DNA of 6,634 nt from Sediminispirochaeta sp. (GCA_011046055.1 DSBN01000337.1:1-6634); one strand, 5' to 3'. Shown: positions 1 to 6,560, numbered from the stretch's first letter. Numbers and translations: made by a program. Notes: generated by a model not told the origin, from the sequence alone.

Positions 1-1
1 A

Positions 2-13
2 ATATGTACATAT
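2..13. repeat. 12-bp perfect palindrome at left edge
   Basis: ATATGTACATAT is its own reverse complement. It lies in the AT-rich leader, about 150 bp before the symporter start. It could be a regulator half-site pair, but AT-rich palindromes of this size also arise by chance, and the window edge hides the context. Confidence 0.3.
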
Positions 14-19
14 GAATTT

Positions 20-39
20 ATTTGAACTATTGTTCAAAT
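20..39. promoter_or_regulatory. Inverted repeat, possible operator upstream of symporter
   Basis: Two perfect 8-bp arms, ATTTGAAC and GTTCAAAT, flank the 4-base spacer TATT. The symmetry and size suit a dimeric repressor site. It is followed by no T-run, so it is not a terminator. I could not find a convincing -35/-10 pair anywhere in positions 1-146, so its relation to a promoter is unknown. It does not match the FNR spacing (TTGA-N6-TCAA). Confidence 0.4.
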
Positions 40-146
40 GCTGCAACTATTACTCGCTTATGGATGAAATCGGAAGTCAAAAAATCAAATCCGGCGCTGC
101 AAGACCAACAACGCCATTTCGGTGATTAATATACAAAACTTTTTTT

Positions 147-152
147 AGGAGG
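147..152 (+). promoter_or_regulatory. Ribosome binding site of the symporter gene
   Basis: A perfect AGGAGG sits 8 nt before ATG 161. The in-frame GTG at 155 is only 2 nt away, too close for initiation, so this site decides the start at 161. Confidence 0.9.
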
Positions 153-160
153 ACGTGCAT

Positions 161-1516
161 ATGCAGGCAATTATGGATGTCTTAGGTGCGTTTTCAGGAT
201 TCATGTGGGGATGGCCGCTGATCATAATCATCTCGGTGACGGCGGTAGTCTACTCGATAGTCCTGAAATTTTTTCAGTTTAGGAAATTTGGATATATTAC
301 CAAGAATACCTTTGGTAAGATGTTCGACAAGACTGTGCGTGGAGAAGGTACCTTGACCCCCTTCCAGGCGGCATCCTCCGCGCTGGCGGGTACCCTCGGA
401 GTAGGTAACATCGCCGGTGTCGGTGTGGCTGTGGGAATAGGTGGTCCAGGCGCCCTCTTTTGGATGTGGGTTGTCGCCCTGCTGGCCGCCGTGGCCAAGT
501 TCGCCGAAGTAGTACTGGGTATCCACTTCCGCGAGAAAGGCGACGACGGTGTCTACCGCGGCGGTTTTATGTACATGGTCAAGAAGGGGCTGGGAAGCAA
601 ATGGGCTTGGCTGGCCTACTTCTGGAGCTTCCTCTTCTTCATCCAGTTCCTCGTCGGCGGCGCGGTTCAGTCCAACGCTCTGTCGGACGTACTCTCCCAC
701 TCCTTCGGTACCGACAAGTTGGTATCCGGTATCGTTATTGCGGTTCTGGTAGGATTGGTAATTCTAGGCGGTATCAAAAGAATAGGAAAAGTAGCCGAAA
801 AGCTGGTACCATTAATGGCGGTTATTTACTTCGTCGGAGCTCTAATCATCCTCATCATCAACATCGCCAACGTGCCCGCCGCTCTGGCGACCATCGTCAA
901 GACGGCTTTCACCGGTATGGCTCCGGCGGGTGGTTTCGCCGGTTCGACTCTGATCATGGTGATCCAAAACGGTTTCGCCCGCGGTGTCTACTCCAACGAA
1001 GCCGGTATGGGTACCTCTCCGGTCGCCCACGCCACCGCCACCACGGACCACCCGGTACGACAGGGTATGTGGGGTATCTTCGAAGTCTTCGTCGACACCA
1101 TCGTGATGTGTACCATGACCGGTTTGGTGATCATGTCCACCGGCGCTCTGAGCACCGGGGAGGTCGGCGCCAGCCTCACCGCTACCGCCTTCCAGCAGGG
1201 ACTGCCCGGACCGGGAGACCTGATCGTCACCGTTTCCACCATCTTCTTCGCCTACACCACCATTTTGGTGGCTGCTTTCTACTCCGAGACCGGCGGGGTG
1301 TACTGCTTCGGCAGCAAGATCATCTACCCCTTCCGTGTAGTGTTCCTCATCGGACTGGTAGTCGGTTCGATCGGCGGACTGCAGATGGTATGGGGCCTCT
1401 TCGACTCCTTCATGGCCGCCACCGTTGCGATCAACCTTATCGTTATCGTGATACTCCACAAGATTGTGGTCGACCTGACCAAAGACTACTTTGCCAAGGA
1501 GAAAGAAGCCGCTTAA
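161..1516 (+). CDS. Sodium:alanine/glycine symporter, AGCS family
   Basis: A 451-residue inner-membrane carrier that takes up a small neutral amino acid (alanine or glycine in characterised relatives) with sodium. Family signatures are intact: TPFQA at 66-70, GTLGVGNIAGV with GGPGALFWMW at 78-103, GGF-Y in the 131-140 loop, GGIKRIGKVAEKLVP at 203-217, RGVYSNEAGMGTSP at 274-287, and HP-RQG with the following VDT at 297-313. Long hydrophobic stretches throughout fit the roughly 10-11 helices of the family, and the length is normal for it. The start at ATG 161 rather than GTG 155 is chosen from ribosome binding site spacing. The gene is monocistronic on the right because a strong terminator follows it. 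Substrate choice between alanine, glycine and other small residues cannot be read from the sequence. A short stretch around positions 730-850 is richer in A/T at third positions than the rest of the gene; this may reflect only the local codon mix. Confidence 0.95.
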   Translation: MQAIMDVLGAFSGFMWGWPLIIIISVTAVVYSIVLKFFQFRKFGYITKNTFGKMFDKTVRGEGTLTPFQAASSALAGTLGVGNIAGVGVAVGIGGPGALFWMWVVALLAAVAKFAEVVLGIHFREKGDDGVYRGGFMYMVKKGLGSKWAWLAYFWSFLFFIQFLVGGAVQSNALSDVLSHSFGTDKLVSGIVIAVLVGLVILGGIKRIGKVAEKLVPLMAVIYFVGALIILIINIANVPAALATIVKTAFTGMAPAGGFAGSTLIMVIQNGFARGVYSNEAGMGTSPVAHATATTDHPVRQGMWGIFEVFVDTIVMCTMTGLVIMSTGALSTGEVGASLTATAFQQGLPGPGDLIVTVSTIFFAYTTILVAAFYSETGGVYCFGSKIIYPFRVVFLIGLVVGSIGGLQMVWGLFDSFMAATVAINLIVIVILHKIVVDLTKDYFAKEKEAA

Positions 1517-1543
1517 GGCCTCTTTTGTTGTTCTTTTCATTCC

Positions 1544-1579
1544 AGACCGACGCGGAAAAATTCGCGTCGGTCTTTTTTT
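1544..1579 (+). terminator. Intrinsic terminator after the symporter gene
   Basis: Arms AGACCGACGCG (1544-1554) and CGCGTCGGTCT (1563-1573) form a perfect 11-bp GC-rich stem around an A-rich 8-nt loop, followed at once by six further T (1574-1579). The other strand has no T-run after the stem, so it works only for rightward transcription. It separates the symporter from the lipid operon. Confidence 0.93.
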
Positions 1580-1604
1580 ATCCCGTTGCTAATCGACCGT
1601 CTTC

Positions 1605-1633
1605 TGTATAATTAGTCACAGCTGTGTTATAAT
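1605..1633 (+). promoter_or_regulatory. Promoter region of the lipid operon with two TATAAT boxes
   Basis: Two perfect -10 hexamers occur at 1607-1612 and 1628-1633. The second is preceded by TG and one base (1625-1627), making a textbook extended -10, TGTTATAAT, which can work without a good -35; none is seen at 16-18 bp. The first has only a weak TTGCTA (1586-1591) at a short 15-bp spacing. From the second box transcription would start near 1640, giving a leader of about 18 nt. Confidence 0.75.
1617..1626. promoter_or_regulatory. Palindrome CACAGCTGTG, candidate operator
   Basis: A perfect 10-bp palindrome sits between the two TATAAT boxes and overlaps the TG of the extended -10. With a 2-base gap in one arm the symmetry extends further out, from TGTATAATTAGT on the left to TTATAATACA on the right. 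A protein bound here would block the promoter directly. The regulator is not identifiable from this window. Confidence 0.4.
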
Positions 1634-1645
1634 ACATTACTTAGT

Positions 1646-1652
1646 AAAGGGG
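1646..1652 (+). promoter_or_regulatory. Ribosome binding site of the fatty-acid kinase fusion
   Basis: AAAGGGG lies 5 nt before ATG 1658, supporting that start. It is less complete than the AGGAGG seen before the symporter and hemerythrin genes. Confidence 0.65.
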
Positions 1653-1657
1653 ACTGG

Positions 1658-3457
1658 ATGAGAATCAGATACCTCGACGGACGACGTCTGAAACGGGCGC
1701 TCATCGCCGGCAGCCGGCGGGTGCAGCAGTACCGTGAGCAGTTGAACAGCATCAACGTGTTCCCGGTAGCCGACGGCGATACGGGCACCAATATGGCCGG
1801 AACCTTTCGGGCAATGGTGGGAGGACTACGCTCCACTACTAGGGTGGATCTGGAAGAGGTGAGCCGGAGCGCCGCCGACGCCTCACTACGCGGAGCCCGG
1901 GGCAACAGCGGTACTATTGTCTCACAGTTCTTCTTCGGTCTGGCGCTGGGCAGTAGAGGAAAAAAAAGAATTGATACCCGCACCTTCAGCAGCATCCTGA
2001 ATCAAGCCGTGGATTACACCTACCAAGCATTGGCCGAACCAGTGGAGGGGACCATCCTCACGGTGCTGCGACGCTGGTCGCACAAGGTCGCGGATTATAG
2101 CCGACGCACCGACGACTTCGTGAAACTCTTCTCAGAGAGCTTAGAGACGGCAAAAACCGCCCTTCGAGATACGATCCAGCAGCTGCCCAGCCTGCGTAAA
2201 GCCAAGGTCGTCGACGCTGGTGCCCTGGGCTTCGTGCACTTCATCGAAGGTATCCTGCGGTTCATAGAGGGGGGTACTATCCGAGAGCTGGAGGAGTTTT
2301 CCGCCTTCGAGGAGATAAACCTACCCCAAGACTTCGGGAGCGAGGAGGAGATCACTTACCGCTACTGCACCGAATGTGTGATCCGGGGCCAGGCGATCGA
2401 CCTGGAGGAGCTGAAGCGGGAGCTCGGGGCCCTGGGGGACTCGCTGATTGTCGCCGGCTCGGACCAGCTCCTGAAGGTCCATATCCACACCGACGATCCG
2501 GAAGAGCTCTTTTTTCGCTGTGAAAAACATGGACTGCTGGAGGAGCAGAAGGCCGACGATATGCACAAGCAGTACCTGGCCGCTCACACCCCTCACCTGC
2601 AGACCGCCCTGGTGGTCGACTCCGCCGGAGATCTTCCCGAAGAGCTCTTGGCCAAGAGCTTCGTTCACCTGGTCCCGGTGAAGCTCATCTACGGGGAGAG
2701 GACCTACCTGGACCGGGTAGCCCTGAGCCCCAGGCGCTACTACCAGCTCTTGGCAGCGCGGGGTGAGCGAAACATCTCCACCTCCCAGCCCGCCCCCGGC
2801 GAGTTCGAGAAGACCTTCAGCTTTCTCTCCGCCCACTATAAAGACGTGATCTACCTCTCCCTCGCCTCGGTTCTGAGTGGCACCATGAAATCGGCCCAGA
2901 GCGCGCTGGAGAGAGTCTCCAGAGCCGAAGATATCCACATCATCGATTCGACCAGCGTCACCGTCGGTATCGCTTTGATCGCCCGCCGCCTGGCCGAAGC
3001 CATTGAAAAGCAGACTCCCATCGACGAGATTCGCCAGTTGGCGGAGAAGCTTAGCCGTAGAGTCAGGCTTCTGATTCATATCCCCTCCTTGGAGGCTCTT
3101 CTACGCAGCGGCCGCTTGGGACGAACCAAGGGCTTGATAGCCCGGATGCTGAAACTCCGTCCGGTGCTCACCCTGGACCAGAACGGCCGGGTAGTCAAAG
3201 CGGCGATGGTCAAGGGAGCAGAGGCGGGCAAGCAGAAGATCATCTCCCTCATCAGATCGCAGATTGGCGACCACGGTACTACGGACTTCGCCATAGCCCA
3301 CGTGGACGATCTGGAGACCGTCGAGTGGTTTCTCCGGGAGCTGCTGCAGCGCTTTCAGCCGGAGCGGGAGATATTCATTCGCGACGCCTCCCCCGCCCTG
3401 GCCACCCATACCGGCTTCGGCACCGTGGCGGTCGCCTATTTCGCGCACGAGAGTTGA
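1658..3457 (+). CDS. Fused fatty-acid kinase: DAK2 kinase plus DegV carrier (FakA-FakB type)
   Basis: A 599-residue cytosolic protein predicted to phosphorylate fatty acids to acyl-phosphates. Residues 1-210 are a DhaL/DAK2 nucleotide domain: NVFPVADGDTGTNM at 33-46 supplies the metal-binding aspartates (D39, D41), followed by RGARGNSG at 78-85 and DAGALGF at 186-192. Residues about 220-310 match the FakA linker domain, with the Cys and two His that are catalytic in S. aureus FakA present as YCTE (C237) and KVHIH (H275, H277). Residues about 315-599 are a DegV/FakB lipid-binding domain: VVDSAGDLP at 319-327, STSQP at 374-378, LSGT at 406-409, SGRLG at 484-488 and a late His, H584, in THTGFG. 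The DegV domain stands where FakA normally carries its own FakB-docking C-terminal domain. It is first in the operon, 3 bp before plsY, whose enzyme consumes acyl-phosphate. The two-domain call is firm; kinase activity is inferred from intact residues. Confidence 0.9.
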   Translation: MRIRYLDGRRLKRALIAGSRRVQQYREQLNSINVFPVADGDTGTNMAGTFRAMVGGLRSTTRVDLEEVSRSAADASLRGARGNSGTIVSQFFFGLALGSRGKKRIDTRTFSSILNQAVDYTYQALAEPVEGTILTVLRRWSHKVADYSRRTDDFVKLFSESLETAKTALRDTIQQLPSLRKAKVVDAGALGFVHFIEGILRFIEGGTIRELEEFSAFEEINLPQDFGSEEEITYRYCTECVIRGQAIDLEELKRELGALGDSLIVAGSDQLLKVHIHTDDPEELFFRCEKHGLLEEQKADDMHKQYLAAHTPHLQTALVVDSAGDLPEELLAKSFVHLVPVKLIYGERTYLDRVALSPRRYYQLLAARGERNISTSQPAPGEFEKTFSFLSAHYKDVIYLSLASVLSGTMKSAQSALERVSRAEDIHIIDSTSVTVGIALIARRLAEAIEKQTPIDEIRQLAEKLSRRVRLLIHIPSLEALLRSGRLGRTKGLIARMLKLRPVLTLDQNGRVVKAAMVKGAEAGKQKIISLIRSQIGDHGTTDFAIAHVDDLETVEWFLRELLQRFQPEREIFIRDASPALATHTGFGTVAVAYFAHES

Positions 3458-3460
3458 GCT

Positions 3461-4144
3461 ATGGAAGTAATGAAGCTTTTTCTTATCCTGATAGCCGCCT
3501 ATCTGCTGGGTTCGTTTCCCAGCAGTATCGTCATCGGCAAGCTATTTTTTCACATAGATATCCGCGACTACGGCTCGGGAAACGCCGGCGGTACCAACGC
3601 CGTACGGGTCTTCGGCAAAACCGCGGGCATCGCGGTCATCCTGCTCGACGTGGGCAAGGGCGCCGCAGCGGTACTGCTGGCCGGAGAGCTGGCACGGATT
3701 TTCGAAGTCGAACTACTTTGGAGCTCGGAGGATATCCTCGAGTTGAGCGCCGGGATCGCCGCGGTACTCGGGCATATATGGACCATCTTCGCCTCTTTTC
3801 GCGGGGGCAAGGGTGTGGCTACCGCCGCGGGGATGCTGCTGGCGATCTACCCAGCGGCGGTGGGCATCAGCGCGCTCATTTTCGTGTTGGTAGTGTGGAT
3901 CAGCGGAATCGTCTCCTTGGGCTCTATGATCACCGCGATCTGTTTTCCCCCGGTGCTCTTTCTACTGAAGCAGCTGGGCTTCTCCGACACCTCGGATTTT
4001 TTGCTGGTTGCCTCCATTCCAATCGCCCTGCTCATCCTCTTCACCCACCGCCGGAATATCGGTCGTCTGCTACGGGGTGAGGAGAAGAGAATCTTCGGCT
4101 CCGATAAACGCGGAGAAAAGCGCCCGAAGAAGCACTCCACATAG
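3461..4144 (+). CDS. plsY: Acyl-phosphate:glycerol-3-phosphate acyltransferase PlsY
   Basis: A 227-residue inner-membrane enzyme that moves an acyl chain from acyl-phosphate to sn-glycerol-3-phosphate, making lysophosphatidic acid, the first step of phospholipid synthesis. The family motifs are present: GSFPSS at 17-22 in the first helix, GSGNAGGTNAVR at 38-49 in the glycerol-phosphate loop, GH at 104-105, FRGGKGVATAAG at 113-124, and HRRNIGRLL with GEEKR at 196-210. Hydrophobic stretches near 5-24, 54-74, 95-111, 126-150 and 155-195 fit its multi-helix fold. The second motif reads GGTN where many homologues have GATN. The C-terminal tail is strongly basic. ATG 3461 begins 3 bp after the kinase stop with only a weak GAGAG upstream, so translation is probably coupled to the preceding gene. 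ATG 3470 is a possible alternative start. Confidence 0.96.
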   Translation: MEVMKLFLILIAAYLLGSFPSSIVIGKLFFHIDIRDYGSGNAGGTNAVRVFGKTAGIAVILLDVGKGAAAVLLAGELARIFEVELLWSSEDILELSAGIAAVLGHIWTIFASFRGGKGVATAAGMLLAIYPAAVGISALIFVLVVWISGIVSLGSMITAICFPPVLFLLKQLGFSDTSDFLLVASIPIALLILFTHRRNIGRLLRGEEKRIFGSDKRGEKRPKKHST

Positions 4145-4164
4145 CCCGATACACTTTTTTTTTC

Positions 4165-4169
4165 AGGAG
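4165..4169 (+). promoter_or_regulatory. Ribosome binding site of the patatin gene
   Basis: AGGAG follows a run of nine T and lies 3 nt before ATG 4173 and 6 nt before GTG 4176. Spacing slightly favours the GTG, but the ATG is kept as the annotated start. The two differ by one residue. It excludes in-frame starts further upstream, which would lie inside plsY. Confidence 0.7.
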
Positions 4170-4172
4170 AAC

Positions 4173-4250
4173 ATGGTGAATACCACAAAACCGATTAGAA
4201 TTCTCTGCGCATCTATCATCTTCTTCAGCCTCGCCGGGGCTGTCCACGCT
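4173..4250 (+). other. Signal peptide of the patatin (residues 1-26)
   Basis: Basic residues K6 and R9 precede a hydrophobic core (10-23), and a VHA motif at 24-26 gives a standard signal peptidase I site before LEE. Cys12 is within the core and lacks a lipobox, so a lipoprotein is unlikely. It indicates Sec export to the periplasm. Confidence 0.85.
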
Positions 4251-6152
4251 TTGGAAGAACACGCCCAGAAAGAGAACACCACCCACCAAAACACCCTGCT
4301 CAACCAGGATATCCCGCTGTTTTACGGGGAGGAGCTGTTTCGCGAACGGATAGCCAAGCCGTTCTCCGGTCGCCCCGAACCCTTCGGTCTCCTCCTGTCG
4401 GGAGGCTCTGCGCGCGCCTTCGCGCATATCGGAGTGCTGAAGGCTTTAGAGGAGAGGGACCTGAGCCCCGATTTCATCGTCACCAACTCCATGGGTTCGA
4501 TTGTGGGCATACTCTACGCCGCCGGCTTCAGCCCCGATGAAATCATCTCCTTGATCAAAGGGGTCAAACTATCAACCCTTTTCGAACCGGTGGTACCGCT
4601 GCGCGGCGGTCTGCTCAACACCCGGTTCTTCACCGAACTGATGTCCCAGTTCATTCCCTATTCACGAATCGAATCTCTCCCCATCCCGATATTGGTGGTC
4701 GCCGAAGACTTGGCAAGCAAAAGGACGGTGATCCTGGCCGAGGGAGACCTGGAACAGGTTTTGGCCGCTGCATTCGCCCTACCGATTTTCTTCGAGCCGG
4801 TGGACTTCGGTCCGCATCGACTCATCGACGGGGGTATCTCCAATATCGTCCCCGCGGATCTGGCCTATCGCTACTCGGATCAAATAATTATCTCTACTAC
4901 CTTCTATGGTAAATCGCTCAACTTGAACAACCCCTTCACCATCCTCAACGTAGCCATAGATATCACCAAGGCCCGCGCCGGAATACGGGCGATCAAGCGA
5001 TACCAGCCCATCTGGATTCGCTGCGACGTGGAACATTTTTCCTTCATGGACTGGCGCTCACTGGATGAGATAATTCTCCGGGGATATGCCTCCGCCCTAG
5101 TCCAATTGGACAGCCAGGAAGCGGTGGAGAGTATTCCGCAAGTACCTTTGGATTATCTGCAAAACATCCGCGACTTCGGTATCGAACATGTCAGGAATGC
5201 CGCCAGAGACTATCAGCGTTCCTCCGCCGTGTTTTATTCGCCTGTGGACTGGGGCTTCGGCGCGGGAATCCAAAGCACCGGGGGGCCCGAGGTCCGCTAC
5301 CGTCTCCAGTCGCGCAACAGGTTTCAGACCGGTCCCTATCTGAACGGCGGCTATCTCTCGCTGCAGCAGAAGTTCTTCTACCAACCCAGGTGGTTCAACA
5401 ACTACCAGCAGCCGGACGGAAGTTTCAGCGGAATCTCCTTCGAGGCCGACTGGACTCCCCTCGGGAGACTCCTCCTCCACGGGGCCGCGGACCTCAATTT
5501 TGAAGACCGAATCGAGTTCTCCTCACTCTACCTCCGCGGCGAGACGGGACTCCCCCTTTTGACCGATAATTTCTCCCTGTCCCCACTGATGAGGGGAGAA
5601 GTCTTCACCGATGAGGGCATGGAAATCGATGGAAGCCTCGTTCTCGCCGGTGTCTCGCTGCGCAACATGCCCAGCTTCGACGGGAATACGAACATATCTA
5701 TAGAAGGCGGGCTGATGTACCAGGATCACAATCCCGCCTGGCACTCGGAGGCTCAGCTGTCTATTGATCTTCTTCCCGTTCTCAAGCTGTCCCAACGCCT
5801 CTTGGCCCGGATGGAGACTGCGGACGGGGAGGGAGTGCTATACTACCCCGGGGACTACTACCGGGGCTCGTGGCAGCGACAGGAGCTGCCGAGTTTCTTG
5901 GTGGGCAACAGCTCCCTCGCCTTGACCTTTCCCGACTGGAAGCCGAGCTTCGGGGAGCTGGTCATTCTTGACGCCCTCCGCTTCGGCCCCTTCTTGGACA
6001 CGCGGGTCACGGAGGATCGCATCGAGTATATGTTTGGCGCGGAGCTCGATATTGCCCTGAGCCTGATCGGGCTCAAACCGCTGCGCCTCCACTTGGATTA
6101 TGGTTTTTTACAGGGGACGGAGGGGCGACTCTCCTTCTTTCTGGCCTATTAG
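4173..6152 (+). CDS. Exported patatin-like phospholipase with C-terminal outer-membrane barrel
   Basis: A 659-residue protein predicted to hydrolyse acyl esters of phospholipids from the cell envelope. Residues 1-26 form a signal peptide. The patatin domain spans about 68-310: LSGGSAR at 75-81 is the oxyanion loop, S106 in TNSMG is the nucleophile, and D219 in DGG completes the Ser-Asp dyad. Residues about 355-659 alternate polar and hydrophobic positions with many aromatics and Gly turns, and end in LSFFLAY with a terminal aromatic residue. That is the pattern of an outer-membrane barrel with its insertion signal. Overall order resembles PlpD-type (type Vd) secreted patatins, but the segment between the two parts (about 310-355) seems too short for the usual POTRA domain. 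Several glycines common in bacterial patatins are replaced (GGS for GGG, TxSxG for GxSxG). It is third in the lipid operon, 28 bp after plsY. The patatin call is firm; the barrel is inferred from composition and C-terminus. Confidence 0.9.
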   Translation: MVNTTKPIRILCASIIFFSLAGAVHALEEHAQKENTTHQNTLLNQDIPLFYGEELFRERIAKPFSGRPEPFGLLLSGGSARAFAHIGVLKALEERDLSPDFIVTNSMGSIVGILYAAGFSPDEIISLIKGVKLSTLFEPVVPLRGGLLNTRFFTELMSQFIPYSRIESLPIPILVVAEDLASKRTVILAEGDLEQVLAAAFALPIFFEPVDFGPHRLIDGGISNIVPADLAYRYSDQIIISTTFYGKSLNLNNPFTILNVAIDITKARAGIRAIKRYQPIWIRCDVEHFSFMDWRSLDEIILRGYASALVQLDSQEAVESIPQVPLDYLQNIRDFGIEHVRNAARDYQRSSAVFYSPVDWGFGAGIQSTGGPEVRYRLQSRNRFQTGPYLNGGYLSLQQKFFYQPRWFNNYQQPDGSFSGISFEADWTPLGRLLLHGAADLNFEDRIEFSSLYLRGETGLPLLTDNFSLSPLMRGEVFTDEGMEIDGSLVLAGVSLRNMPSFDGNTNISIEGGLMYQDHNPAWHSEAQLSIDLLPVLKLSQRLLARMETADGEGVLYYPGDYYRGSWQRQELPSFLVGNSSLALTFPDWKPSFGELVILDALRFGPFLDTRVTEDRIEYMFGAELDIALSLIGLKPLRLHLDYGFLQGTEGRLSFFLAY

Positions 6153-6556
6153 CCGACCCCTTTGCCCAGAAGGAAGGGAGAATATTTTTTGTCGGTGCCC
6201 ATGATGTGGCCTTGAATCCAGTCGCTGATAAAATCGAGCATTTCGATCGCCAAATCCTCGTCGTCGGAGTCGAATTTTTTTCTGAATTCGCTCACCTTGG
6301 ACACGAAACGATCGTGTTCTGCCTTGTGCTCGGCGTATCCGTCGTAACCGTGCTCTTGCATCAGATCCTCTTCGTATTGAAAATGCTCCACCGTATATTC
6401 GGCCAGTCCTTTGAGCATCTGTCGGAGATAGTTGGCTTCTTCGTCGTTTTTCAGTGCGGTGAAGAGGTTGTTTAACATCTGGATCAGCTTCTTGTGCTGT
6501 TCGTCGATGCTGTTGATCTCTACACTCAACTCCTTGTTCCACTTCAGTAAGGGCAT
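6149..6556 (-). CDS. Bacteriohemerythrin, single-domain O2-binding di-iron protein
   Basis: A 135-residue cytosolic four-helix protein that reversibly binds oxygen at a di-iron centre. It may serve in oxygen storage, delivery or sensing. All seven expected ligands are present with the usual spacing: H21 in DEQH, H58 and E62 in HFQYEE, H77 and H81 in HKAEH, and H117 and D122 in HIMGTD. The N-terminal W6 of the family is also there. Length is standard for a stand-alone domain, with no attached chemoreceptor or signalling module. AGGAGG 4 nt upstream fixes the start at 6556. It is transcribed toward the patatin gene, and the two stop codons overlap. Its own promoter is visible at 6579-6606. No partner gene is visible on its upstream side before the window ends. 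Confidence 0.95.
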   Translation of the reverse strand: MPLLKWNKELSVEINSIDEQHKKLIQMLNNLFTALKNDEEANYLRQMLKGLAEYTVEHFQYEEDLMQEHGYDGYAEHKAEHDRFVSKVSEFRKKFDSDDEDLAIEMLDFISDWIQGHIMGTDKKYSPFLLGKGVG

Positions 6557-6560
6557 AGAA

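Noticed and set aside
12..125. A 37-codon reading frame on the + strand, open to the left edge, ending at TGA 123-125
   Set aside because: It lies in AT-rich leader DNA, has no visible ribosome binding site or recognisable motif, and its frame overlaps the inverted repeat. It could be the tail of an upstream gene, but nothing supports that.
155..160. GTG at 155 as the symporter start
   Set aside because: It is only 2 nt after AGGAGG; ATG 161 is 8 nt away, the normal distance.
194..1540. Long - strand and alternate-frame reading frames across the symporter gene
   Set aside because: They are low-complexity shadows of a GC-rich gene (rich in His, Asp, Gly, Arg, Ser), with no domain or ribosome binding site, while the + frame carries all AGCS motifs.
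2321..3079. A 252-codon - strand frame inside the kinase fusion
   Set aside because: It is antisense to well-conserved linker and DegV domain codons and has no recognisable motif; treated as a shadow.
4008..4172. Upstream extension of the patatin reading frame into plsY
   Set aside because: The extension overlaps the conserved C-terminal motif of PlsY and puts 55 residues before a clear signal peptide. The ribosome binding site at 4165 supports the start at 4173.
6152..6196. CCGAC and GTCGG arms as a bidirectional terminator between the converging genes
   Set aside because: The arms are only 5 bp and about 35 nt apart, within the hemerythrin coding region, and not followed by a T-run.
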